From Alphaproteobacteria bacterium (GTDB taxonomy: Bacteria > Pseudomonadota > Alphaproteobacteria > Ferrovibrionales > Ferrovibrionaceae): a stretch of DNA of 64,000 bases. This document shows, piece by piece, positions 16,325-24,596 of this stretch; positions within the stretch are counted from its first letter, which is position 1; each line of letters opens with the position of its first letter. The translations under genes and the position numbers were made by a program. Under the pieces are notes generated by a model. That model did not search any database and was not told the origin of the DNA. It worked only from the letters and a program-made list of their open reading frames with translations. The stretch spans positions 434,001 to 498,000 of the forward strand of contig JAFKFH010000004.1 in NCBI GenBank assembly GCA_017307375.1, in the 5' to 3' direction.

Positions 16325-17308
16325 CTAGCCGCGCCGTGCCGTCATCCGGGCGAAGATCGCGGCTGCCGCGTCCTCGACGCTGCCGGTTTGTTTCAGCCGC
16401 GACATCGCCTTGTCGGCCGCGGCCGATCCGGGGCCGGCCTTGGCCGGCGCGCCGGTCGTCCTGACCGGACTGGCGCTGCGCGCCGCGGCCCGGGTCTTGA
16501 CCGGCCCCTGGGCCTTGATCGCATCGTAGCGGCTGGCCTTGTAGACCATCTGGATGATCGCCGGATTGACCCAGCCGTCGACCTCGTCCTGGGGGAAGCC
16601 CTGGGCCACGGCATAGGCCCTGATGCCGTCATAGGTCTCGGGCGACCAGCGGCCGCCGGCCTGGGCGATCCGCTCGCGGATCTCGGGCAGGGCCGCCACG
16701 GCCGCCTCGCGCAACGCCTCGACACGGCCGGCCTTGGCCCGGTCATGCAGGCGGACGGCTTCCTCGGTCAGGAAGTTGTAGTCCTCGTAATGCCGGCGGG
16801 CTTCGGCCCGCAGGGCCTGCAACTCGTCGGGCGACAGCTTCTGCGCCGCGACCAGCCAGTCGATCTGGGCATAGGGCTCGATGCGTTCCTGGGCGCGGCG
16901 GATCAGGGCGTCGAGGGTATAGGCGCTGGCCTCCTCGCGCTCGTCGGCCGCCTTGCGGCGGGCTGCGACTTCCTGCGATTTGCGGGTCAGCGCCGCTTCC
17001 TGGCCCGCCAGCCGCTTCAGGTCGCGGACGGTGACGCGGCGCACCTCGCCGTCGACCACGACCTCGACCTCGGCATCGTCGGCCGGCGGGGTGCGCTCGG
17101 GACCGGCATCTTCCGCCGGCGCATCCGGGCCGTCTTCGGTCTCGGCAAAGGTCTCGTCATCGGCATTGCCGATCTCGGCACCGTCGCCGGCGTCATCGGC
17201 TGGAGCGTCGGGCTCGGCCGTCATCCGGGCGAAGATGGCATCGGCAGCCTGATCCTGGGTCAGGCCGTCGCTGGTCTCCACGGTCCCGTCGGTGGGATTG
17301 GTGGTCAT
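16325..17308 (-). CDS. Capsid scaffolding protein
   Basis: The 327-residue product is acidic and disordered at the N-terminus (residues 20-75, rich in D, E, A and P), then helical through the middle (residues 95-235) and basic near the end. Scaffolds of podoviruses sit between portal and capsid and have this composition. Both ends carry the same short motif, AIFARMTA: once near residue 28 and once in the last 12 residues. The repeat is exact over 20 bases in the DNA (16340-16359 and 17219-17238). The start at 17308 follows CAGGAGTG and gives the acidic N-terminus; longer in-frame starts run back into the preceding gene. Confidence 0.7.
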   Translation of the reverse strand: MTTNPTDGTVETSDGLTQDQAADAIFARMTAEPDAPADDAGDGAEIGNADDETFAETEDGPDAPAEDAGPERTPPADDAEVEVVVDGEVRRVTVRDLKRLAGQEAALTRKSQEVAARRKAADEREEASAYTLDALIRRAQERIEPYAQIDWLVAAQKLSPDELQALRAEARRHYEDYNFLTEEAVRLHDRAKAGRVEALREAAVAALPEIRERIAQAGGRWSPETYDGIRAYAVAQGFPQDEVDGWVNPAIIQMVYKASRYDAIKAQGPVKTRAAARSASPVRTTGAPAKAGPGSAAADKAMSRLKQTGSVEDAAAAIFARMTARRG

Positions 17309-17316
17309 GGTGGGTA

Positions 17317-17589
17317 TCACTCCTGCGCCGTGGCGCCTTGTTCTTCGGGGTGGCCTTCGGCGTCCCAGGCCTTGAGCTGGCCCAGGATCAGTTGAAGACC
17401 GAGATGCTGGTGGAATAGGCTCTCGCGCGTGGCCTGCGCCTCGGGTGCCTGGGCCACGATCTGGTCGCGCAGATCGGTCATCACCGCCTCGAAGGCCTCG
17501 ATCACCGCCGGCTGGGCCAGCAGGATGCGGGCGCGCAAGGCGCGCTCGACGACCGCGATATGGGCATCGTCCGGCTGATGCACCGTCAT
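17317..17589 (-). CDS. Small helical protein after the portal gene
   Basis: The 90-residue product begins MTVHQPDDAHIAVVERALRA and is helical throughout (ESLFHQHLGLQLILGQLKAW). It starts at an ATGA that overlaps a stop codon at 17586-17588 in the frame expected for the portal C-terminus. As the sequence stands, this ORF is also in frame with the main portal ORF, so without a frameshift the two would be one fused chain. No function is recognised. Confidence 0.55.
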   Translation of the reverse strand: MTVHQPDDAHIAVVERALRARILLAQPAVIEAFEAVMTDLRDQIVAQAPEAQATRESLFHQHLGLQLILGQLKAWDAEGHPEEQGATAQE

Positions 17590-19560
17590 CGGCCGTCCCC
17601 CTGTATGGCTTCGGCCAACTCCAGCCCGATCTCGGCCTCGTCGATGCGCTCCTTGTGGTCCTGCTTGCGGGCATCGAGAGCCGCCCGCATCAGGCTCAGC
17701 ATGGTTCAGCGCGGCCATCTTCTCGACCTGGTCCTGCTGGCGCAGCATCACCTGATTCTGGATCTGCATCTGGCTGAGGGCCGCCCGCATGGTTTCGAGC
17801 TGGATGGCCTGGGCCGGATCCGGCGGCGGCGCCGGGGGTGGGGGTGGCGGATCGGCCGCGAGATAGGGGGATGGATCCTTGATCCCGAACCGCTTCAGAT
17901 ACTCGGCGACGAGGGCCTGTCGCTGGCCCGGCCCGTAGAGCGGCGACAGCACCGGGTCGCCGGCCAGCAGGCCGTGCAGCGCCAGGAACAGTTGCGCTTC
18001 CTTCTCCTGCTCGCCATAGCCGATGCGGGCGCTGGCCCGCACCTTGGTGCGGCCGCCCCACTCTGCCGGCGAGACCGCATTCCAGCCGCCGGCGACGTCG
18101 AACAGGCGGCCGCGATCCTCGTTGGCGATGACCACGGCATAGACCTTGAGGTACAGGCCCTTGAGGAAATCCTCGATGAAGTTGCGGGCCATGACTTTCG
18201 CCCGCTGCATCGACAACGTGGTCAGCTGGCCGACCAGGGCCGCCGAATTCTGCCTGGAGATCGCATCCTTGTTCAGGCCCTGGGCAAGCCGCGAGACGCC
18301 GGTCACGTCCTCCTTGTCGGCATCCATCAACTGGACCGTCTCGAACACGTAGGGATTGAGCGGCGCCTGGACCATCGGCGTGATCGCGTCCGGCCGGGTG
18401 ACGTTGACGATGCCGCCGAAGCGGTTGTCGATCAGCTCGCGCGGGTTGACCAGGCCGCCCTTGACCACGACAAAGCGCGGGTTGTTGGTCACCGCCGCGT
18501 GATTGAGGATCGATCGGGTCAGGACGGTCTTGGCGTTCTGCACCGCCACCACCTTGTCGGCATAGTTCGATCCGAAGGCGGCATGGGGACGGCGCAGCAG
18601 GTTGCAGGCGACGAACGGATCGTCGGCGACCTGATCGCAGCGCAGGACGCTTCGTCCTGACACCACGATGTTCCAGAGCTTGGGCCGCGTCGCGTCGAGA
18701 TTGGCCGTCAGATAGCAATCGTAGACCCATAGCCTGGCCGTGTCGGCGTCGCCCGGCATGTCGTCGCCGAACGGCCAGGCACCGGTGACCCTGTGCCGCT
18801 CCATGGTTTCGGCGGCGACGTCCCAGTCGCCGCCTTCCGCCGGAAGATCGTCGATCAGCCGGGCGGGAAATCCTTCCGCCTTCAGCTGGGCACGGGTCTT
18901 GCGCGTGCGGCGGCCCTTGAAGACGCCGCGTTCGTTGGCGTCGCGTTCGCCGGCGCGCAGCAGGAATTCCTCGGGCGGCACGTTCTCGATCCGGCATTGC
19001 GCGCGGGAAATGCGCCGGGTCAGCGTGCCGGCGAGCATGCCGCCCTCGTCGCGGTCGATGGTGAAATCGACAATGTCGTCCGCATCGCTCAGCGCGGCGG
19101 CCAACTGGTCGGCGCTGGCCTGCTCGAAGGTCTCGGTCCGCTCCTCGGTGGCGGCGTCCCAATAGATCTGGACGACGCCGAGCCGGGCGGTGAGGCTGTC
19201 GTGGATGACGTCGTGAAAGATGCGATAGCCCGGGTTCTGCCGGAAGACGACGAAGTCGGTGAATTCGGTCGCCTGGCGGGCCATTGCCACATCCTCCGGC
19301 CCCTGCGGCTCGAACTCGATCAGGTCATGGCTGCCGCCGAAGGTTTCGAGCAGATTGGCCTTGACGCCCTCCACCGCGTTGTAGACGTCCTGCGAGACAT
19401 AGCTGGCGCCGCCGCGATGCTGCGGCAGCGGCTTTTCGCCGTCGTAATAGGCCTGCACCTTCTCGCGCTCGGTGGCGAGCGTGCGGTCGAGATGGCCGAC
19501 GCTGTCGCGGATATGGGCGTCCAGCAAGGCGATGATCTCGTCGTCGCGCTTCTTTGTCAT
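17586..19560 (-). CDS. Portal protein, with apparent frameshift near 17703
   Basis: The product has about 655 residues. It starts with helical MTKKRDDEIIALLDAHIRDS and carries portal-family blocks (SYVSQDVYNAVEGVKANLLE, FVVFRQNPGYRIFHDVIHDS, NNPRFVVVKGGLVNP, QNSAALVGQL). It forms the dodecameric vertex through which DNA is packaged. Near residue 620 the frame appears to shift: the open frame continues as a Gly/Arg-rich stretch into the next gene, while the +1 frame gives a charged helix (LMRAALDARKQDHKERIDEA) ending in a stop that overlaps the next ATG. One extra base near 17703 would explain this. The start overlaps the TerL stop (ATGA). Confidence 0.8.
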
Positions 19561-21128
19561 ATCGCCTCGGTATAGAAGTCCTCGATGGGGGGAATGGGGT
19601 CGAAGGCGGCCTCGTGGATGTGGTTGGCCAGCGCCAGTGCCATCACCGCGTCGTCGTGGCAGCCGGCCTCGGCCGTCATCGCCCCGGCACGATTGACCAC
19701 GTAGGTCGTCAGTTCGCGGATCGTCGTCTTGTCGTTCAGCTCGATGGCGCCGTCGCGCAGGGCGGCGCGCAACTGGTCGATGATCAGCGGCTTGCTGCGC
19801 GTGGTCGTCAGGAAGCCGAGATGGGGCGAAACCCTCTCGGCCAGGGTGTCCAGGGCCTGTTCGGTATAGAAATCCGGATAGGCGAGGTCCTTGGCCAGCC
19901 GGGTGCAGGTCAGGATGCCGTGGTTGTTGCGCTCGACGATGATGCGGGCGGTGTTGTAGTGGAGCCCGAGATGGTAGAGCACCTCGGCGAAGTGGTCGGG
20001 GTGCACCCGCTCGCGCCAGACGGCGACCTGGCGCTTGCGGCTGTCGAGGACCTGGGCCACCGACCAGTCGCCGTTGCGCAGGCCCATGCCGACATCCGCA
20101 CCGATGTAGTAGCGCTCGCCCGGATCGTGCAGGCGATAGACGGCAAGCTCGCCGCGGCGATGCGGCTGCCAGACGCTGCCTTCCAGCGCCAGGCGATGCA
20201 GCAGGTCGGGCACGCCTCGCAGCCGCAGTTGCAGGCTTTCGGGGTTGAAGACCGGGCGGCCGGTGGTCAGGAAGGCTTCATCCGGCTCGGCCGGATATTC
20301 CTGGCGGAACAGGTCGAGGCCGTTCTGGGCCACCTTGCGCCGGCGCCACGCCAGTTGCCCGAGGTCGAGGCCGTGACGGTCGGCGAGGGCGGCCTCTTCG
20401 TCGGTCGGGCGGAAATCGGCGGCCGGCTCCTCGCGGTAGTCGGCACTGACGAACCACGGGATGAAGACCGGGACGAAGCCCGACCGGCCCTCGACCGCGT
20501 CCTGCCACAGCTGGTGGAACAGGCCGGTGACGCCGTTGGCGGTGCTCTCGACGTAGACTTCGGTGTCGCCGGCATCCGGCACTGCCTGCATCAGTCCGTT
20601 GAACGTGTCGCGGGCCCGGTGCGGGGGCCAGAACGCCAGCTCGGAGGCATGGACGTAGTTCAGGGTCTCGCCGCGACCGGCACCGTCGGATCCCGCGGTC
20701 GCCACCATGTAGGCGGAATCGAGGGCGGAAAACGACAGTTCGCGCCGCGAGGAATGCCGGGTCTCCGGCCGCAGCGGCGCCGGCATGTTGGCATGATAGC
20801 GCCGCGTCAGGTCGAACAGCGCCTTGGTCGAATCCGCCAGATGGGCGATCACCATCGTCTTGCGGGCGCGGCGCTGGTTGGTCAGCCAGTAGAGACGGGC
20901 GCCGATATAGGTCGACAATCCCTGCTGGCGTGCCTTCAGGACGATCGCGCGAACCCGGCCGGTACGCCGCCGCTGCGCCTCGGCCGCTTCGTGCAGCAGC
21001 CGCTGCGCGGCGTTGAGGCGCAGCGGCGCGATGTGCCCGTCCTTGGTCCGGACCTTCAGGGCGTGACGGGCATAGACCTCGAAGTCGTCGAACAGCAGGC
21101 GCCGGGCGCGGACATGCTCAGGCTTCAT
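19557..21128 (-). CDS. terL: Terminase large subunit
   Basis: The 523-residue product carries a Walker-A-like motif KARQQGLST (65-73), a Walker-B-type strand YVHASE with Glu163, and an RNase-H-fold nuclease with Asp345 (GADVGMG), Glu399 (IIVERNN) and Asp492/Asp493 (CHDDAVMAL). All nuclease acids are present, so both packaging ATPase and cleavage activity could be intact. I start it at MKPEHV (21128); the upstream in-frame start at 21146 adds six residues. It overlaps the previous small ORF by 11 bases and the portal gene by 4. Confidence 0.9.
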   Translation of the reverse strand: MKPEHVRARRLLFDDFEVYARHALKVRTKDGHIAPLRLNAAQRLLHEAAEAQRRRTGRVRAIVLKARQQGLSTYIGARLYWLTNQRRARKTMVIAHLADSTKALFDLTRRYHANMPAPLRPETRHSSRRELSFSALDSAYMVATAGSDGAGRGETLNYVHASELAFWPPHRARDTFNGLMQAVPDAGDTEVYVESTANGVTGLFHQLWQDAVEGRSGFVPVFIPWFVSADYREEPAADFRPTDEEAALADRHGLDLGQLAWRRRKVAQNGLDLFRQEYPAEPDEAFLTTGRPVFNPESLQLRLRGVPDLLHRLALEGSVWQPHRRGELAVYRLHDPGERYYIGADVGMGLRNGDWSVAQVLDSRKRQVAVWRERVHPDHFAEVLYHLGLHYNTARIIVERNNHGILTCTRLAKDLAYPDFYTEQALDTLAERVSPHLGFLTTTRSKPLIIDQLRAALRDGAIELNDKTTIRELTTYVVNRAGAMTAEAGCHDDAVMALALANHIHEAAFDPIPPIEDFYTEAI

Positions 21129-21318
21129 CACCGGCCAGTACGGCATCGAGCAGGGCCTCGGCCGCGGTCAGCGCGATCGCCGTCTTCTGCGTCGGCCTGG
21201 TGCGGGTGTACTCCATCACGGTACGGGCGGCCGCCAGCCGGACGCGATCCTCGGCCGGTGCCCGCATCAGGGCGACGGCCACGGCGAGCGCCTCGCGCGC
21301 CGCGGCATCGTCGGTCAT
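21118..21318 (-). CDS. Small helical protein before TerL (small terminase candidate)
   Basis: The 66-residue product is entirely helical and Ala-rich (AREALAVAVALMRAPAEDRV, RLAAARTVMEYTRTRPTQK). Short helical proteins with an 'RVAAARAVMEY' motif are often found just upstream of terL in prophages, and a small-terminase role is possible but unproven. I use the ATG at 21318, four bases past the previous stop; an upstream start at 21456 would overlap that gene by 134 bases. Confidence 0.5.
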   Translation of the reverse strand: MTDDAAAREALAVAVALMRAPAEDRVRLAAARTVMEYTRTRPTQKTAIALTAAEALLDAVLAGDEA

Positions 21319-21322
21319 CCCT

Positions 21323-21592
21323 TCAGGAGGCGCGAGGGCCGCGGCGGTTTCGCGGGGCGGGACCGGTTTCCGCCGCCGGGACTTCGGTGCCGCCGGCTCG
21401 GTCGCGGTGATATCGGATGCGTTCACGGATGTACTCGAAGGTTGCGGGCGCGGCACGCACCGACAGGCCGGTCGGCAGCGATTGCAGCAGTTCGGCGGCG
21501 ATCACGCGCCGGCGGTCCGCGTCCAGTGACGGATCGTTCAGGGCTGTCTCGATCCGCGGCAAGGCCGCGAGGAGGTCGAAGGCTTGGGTCAT
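21323..21592 (-). CDS. Small hypothetical phage protein
   Basis: The 89-residue product starts at an ATGA overlap with the preceding ORF, with GGAG upstream. Residues 1-60 are helical (FDLLAALPRIETALNDPS, RRRVIAAELLQSLPTGL) and include a tyrosine-rich helix (FEYIRERIRYHRD) similar in pattern to the next gene's VMEYTRTR; the tail is basic and probably disordered. No function is recognised; position suggests packaging. Confidence 0.5.
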   Translation of the reverse strand: MTQAFDLLAALPRIETALNDPSLDADRRRVIAAELLQSLPTGLSVRAAPATFEYIRERIRYHRDRAGGTEVPAAETGPAPRNRRGPRAS

Positions 21593-21798
21593 GGCATCTC
21601 CGGATGCGGCCTCTGATGTGGCTGCGGTCCCGTGGCCGGGGAACGATCAGGCTGACCGGTAGTCCGCGCGGCGTGTGGCAACTCGGCCAGGCGCTGTCCG
21701 GCAAATCCCAGTACGCCCGGGCCGAAGCGGTTGCCGGGCTGGGGCAACGAATCGGCCCCTGATCCGATCGAGGTCGGTCTGAGGTCGCTGTCGAACAT
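21589..21798 (-). CDS. Small Pro/Gly-rich phage protein
   Basis: The 69-residue product has no predicted domain and is rich in Pro, Gly, His and Arg, likely disordered. It is kept because a strong GGAGAGG site precedes the ATG at 21798, it begins 13 bases after the ejection-protein gene, and its stop overlaps the next start. Function unknown. Confidence 0.4.
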   Translation of the reverse strand: MFDSDLRPTSIGSGADSLPQPGNRFGPGVLGFAGQRLAELPHAARTTGQPDRSPATGPQPHQRPHPEMP

Positions 21799-21811
21799 CG
21801 GTGCCTCTCCT

Positions 21812-22897
21812 TCAGGGCGTCCCCCAGGATGGGCCGTAATAGGCCGGCCCCAGCGAGTTGGCCGAACGGGCGGCGGGCTTGCCGTCGCCGAACAGGCCGA
21901 TCAGATCGACGATCGTACCGCCGATCTGCTGGCCGAGCCTCGCGCCGTACGCCCCGTCCTTTGGGGCGGTGTTCGTGGTCTGGCTGCTGCCGCCCCAGTC
22001 GCGTGAGCCGACGATGCCCCAGTAGTTCTTCAGTTCGTCCCAGGGCCGCTGATCGTTGCGTTCCCAGCGCATCAGCTCGTCGTCGAGGCCCTTCTGTTCC
22101 CAGTCGCGCACGTGGCGGCCGGCCGCGGTCATCGCGTTGGCCGCGGTCAGGCCCGATTGGATGCCCTGGCTGGTCGAACTGTTGCCGAGGTCCCAGGCCT
22201 GGCCGAGCTGTCCGTTGGCGTTCAGCATCGCCGTCGTGTCGTTGTTGTACTGGCTCTGGGCGCGGGCCAGGCCTTCGTTCCAGGCGTTGAGCCGGGCCTG
22301 GGCCGAGAGGTCGGCAATCTTTTCCGCCGCCCCGCGCGTCGCAATGCCTTCCGCCACCCCGGCCCGGCTGGAGTTCAGGTTGCCCCCCGTTGCCGCACCG
22401 CGATCGATGCCGGTGAGCACGTCTTCCTTCAATGTCCGGGTGACGTCGCCGGCCGCGGCGTCGATCGCTGCCTGGAGATGCGGATTGTCGGCGTAGCGGG
22501 CCGCATTGTCGATCAGCAGCTGGGTCTTGTCGCCGGCTGCGCGTGCGTAGGTATCGTTGGCGTTCCTGACAAAATTGCCCGCGGCGCCCAGGCCGGTCGT
22601 GCCGGCATTGACCATCGCGGTCGCCGCGGGCATCGCCGTGCCGCGCACGAAGCCGGCGGTGAGATCCACGCCTTCACGTTCCAGCGGGTTGAACCCGGCG
22701 GTCAGGCGCCCCTGATACCACGGGGTGTTCTGGCGGCTGTCCAGCAGGTTCTGGGCATTGCGGAAGCCGCCGGTCAGATAGGGGATCTGGGCCGCCCAGG
22801 GTTCGTTGGTGGTCTGGGTCGACGACGTCTTGCTGCCGCGGCTGTTGATCAGGCTGCCGGCGACCGAGGCGACCGCCGGGATGATGGATGTCCACAT
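21812..22897 (-). CDS. Internal virion or DNA-ejection-type protein
   Basis: The 361-residue product starts with a hydrophobic N-terminus (MWTSIIPAVASVAGSLINS), then a low-complexity Ser/Thr/Asn region with EPWAAQIPYLTGGF, followed by long Ala/Asn-rich helices and a C-terminal segment GTIVDLIGLFGDG. Podovirus ejection proteins have this layout: a membrane-active end, a helical body and a position in the tail cluster. An AAGGAGAG site precedes the start. The role is inferred from pattern and position. Confidence 0.55.
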   Translation of the reverse strand: MWTSIIPAVASVAGSLINSRGSKTSSTQTTNEPWAAQIPYLTGGFRNAQNLLDSRQNTPWYQGRLTAGFNPLEREGVDLTAGFVRGTAMPAATAMVNAGTTGLGAAGNFVRNANDTYARAAGDKTQLLIDNAARYADNPHLQAAIDAAAGDVTRTLKEDVLTGIDRGAATGGNLNSSRAGVAEGIATRGAAEKIADLSAQARLNAWNEGLARAQSQYNNDTTAMLNANGQLGQAWDLGNSSTSQGIQSGLTAANAMTAAGRHVRDWEQKGLDDELMRWERNDQRPWDELKNYWGIVGSRDWGGSSQTTNTAPKDGAYGARLGQQIGGTIVDLIGLFGDGKPAARSANSLGPAYYGPSWGTP

Positions 22898-22912
22898 GGA
22901 TGACTGCTCTCC

Positions 22913-24586
22913 TTATCGGCGCAGCTCGATGGCGGCGATCATCGGTTCGAGAACGCCGGTGCCGCCGATCAGGCTGTAGCTGTAACTGCCGGTGCCGACA
23001 CCGTAGTCGACGTAGAAGAACGTGACGGTGCCCGCGCCGGTCTTGGTGTAGATGTTGGTGCCGTTGCGCTGCAGGTAGACCGTGACTTCCTGGATACCCT
23101 GGCCCTCGCCGACCACCACCATGGGCACCTTGCATGTCGCCATCACCAGCACGTAGCCGCCGTTCGTCTGCAGGTAAGGTGTGCTGGTGGTCGGGGTCGC
23201 GACGGCGTTGGAGACCGCGCCGGGGGCGATCTGCTGGGTATTGACCGAGCCGTCGATGACCTTCTTGCAATAGATGCTGCCGTCGATGGTCAGTGCCGCC
23301 TGCGGCACGCCGTTGATGATCGAGGTTTCGACCTTGAACGGCACCCAGCCGCCGACCCCCGGCTTGTGCAGCTCGAAGTCGTCGGCGGAGACGGCGAACT
23401 TCGCCGTGCCACTCGAGGAATTCAGGATCTCGATGCCGGCAATGTGGCCGTTCGCGTTCAGGCGGACGCCCCATTTGTTGGCGATTCCGTTCACCGTTGC
23501 GGCGGTGCTGGCATAGTTCTGGATCGATCCTTCGATGCCGTTGAACCGGGTGTTCAGCCTGGTCGAGAAGCTTGCCTCGGTACCGCCCGGCCCGGCGACC
23601 GTCCGCATCTCGGTTTCGATGGCGGCGATGCGGCTGCCCGAATCGATCGCCTGCAGAGCCGTGATCTGGCGGGCGAGCGAGCTCTGCCTGGTGACGTCGA
23701 CGGTGGCCTCGGTAAGCGTCGTGACGCTCGACGACAGCAGGTCGATCTTGCGATCGTAGACATCCTCCCAGAAGCTGCCGGTATAGCGCCGCGTCCGGTA
23801 GTTCTGGCTGGTATCGAACCAGAGGTCGCCCGTAGTCAGGAACGACCCCACGGGCTCGAAGCTCTGCACGAAGGTACGGTTCTTCGTTCCGGCTGTCGCC
23901 GAGACGGTCGAGATGTTCTGCGACAAGACCCCATCGGCACTGGCGCGGATCGCCGCCTCGCTGTCGATGCGGCCGCTGACGATGCCGAGCTGGCTGGCAA
24001 AGCTTGCTTCGGTGGTTTGCAGCCGTGTCGCCACCGCTTCGGTCTCGCTGGCGCGCACCTCTTCCTCGGTGGCGATGCGGGCGTTGGCATGGCTGGTTGC
24101 CGTGCTGAATGAAGCCGACAGGCTCTCGACATGGCGGGCCATCGCTTCGGCGGTACCGGCCCGCGCCGTCCGCTCGTCCTGAAGTTCGGCGCGCGACTGT
24201 ACCCGGGCATTGCGGATCTCGGCCCCGAGGTTTTCGGTGATGCTGGCAAAGGCCTCGTTTTCGGCGACGCGTACCTCCTCGATCCGCCGGACCTCGGCCT
24301 TGACCTTCGTCAACTCGCCCGTGATCTCGCGCATCAGCTCGCGTACCCGCTTGAGCACGCGATCTTCCGTCCTGTCCTGGGCCTCCGGCAGGGCGCCGGC
24401 GGCTTCCTTCAGGGCTGCCTTCAGGCCGGCGATCTCGTGGGCGACTTCGTCGAAGCCCGCGCGGGTCGCCTTTTCGATCGCCGACAGTTCGCCGTCGACG
24501 AACTGCCGCTGCGATTGCAGCTCGACCGGTGCCGTCGATCGCTTGTAGGAGGTGAAGACGCGGGTTTGATCGGTATCGTCGGTCAT
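22913..24586 (-). CDS. Tail tip / central fibre protein with DUF1983-like domain
   Basis: The 557-residue product has a coiled-coil N-terminal half (residues 20-240, Glu/Ala/Arg heptads such as LTKVKAEVRRIEEVRVAENE). A DUF1983-like block follows near residues 370-430 (WGVRLNANGHIAGIEILNSS, KFAVSADDFELH), as found at the end of lambda J-type host-specificity proteins. The C-terminal 120 residues are beta-rich. It probably forms a tail-tip spike or fibre stem. I start at MTDDTD (24586), just after the preceding gene with AAAGG upstream; the longer ORF overlaps that gene by 190 bases. Confidence 0.7.
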   Translation of the reverse strand: MTDDTDQTRVFTSYKRSTAPVELQSQRQFVDGELSAIEKATRAGFDEVAHEIAGLKAALKEAAGALPEAQDRTEDRVLKRVRELMREITGELTKVKAEVRRIEEVRVAENEAFASITENLGAEIRNARVQSRAELQDERTARAGTAEAMARHVESLSASFSTATSHANARIATEEEVRASETEAVATRLQTTEASFASQLGIVSGRIDSEAAIRASADGVLSQNISTVSATAGTKNRTFVQSFEPVGSFLTTGDLWFDTSQNYRTRRYTGSFWEDVYDRKIDLLSSSVTTLTEATVDVTRQSSLARQITALQAIDSGSRIAAIETEMRTVAGPGGTEASFSTRLNTRFNGIEGSIQNYASTAATVNGIANKWGVRLNANGHIAGIEILNSSSGTAKFAVSADDFELHKPGVGGWVPFKVETSIINGVPQAALTIDGSIYCKKVIDGSVNTQQIAPGAVSNAVATPTTSTPYLQTNGGYVLVMATCKVPMVVVGEGQGIQEVTVYLQRNGTNIYTKTGAGTVTFFYVDYGVGTGSYSYSLIGGTGVLEPMIAAIELRR

Positions 24587-24596
24587 TGCGCGCCTT

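Noticed and set aside
17690-17710. Programmed ribosomal frameshift in the portal gene
   Set aside because: No canonical slippery heptamer or nearby strong structure is visible, and programmed shifts are not known for portal genes; a mutation or sequence error is simpler.
21423-21704. Minus-strand 93-codon ORF overlapping the small pre-terminase genes
   Set aside because: It overlaps two better-supported, mutually coupled ORFs and has an Arg/Pro-rich shadow composition.
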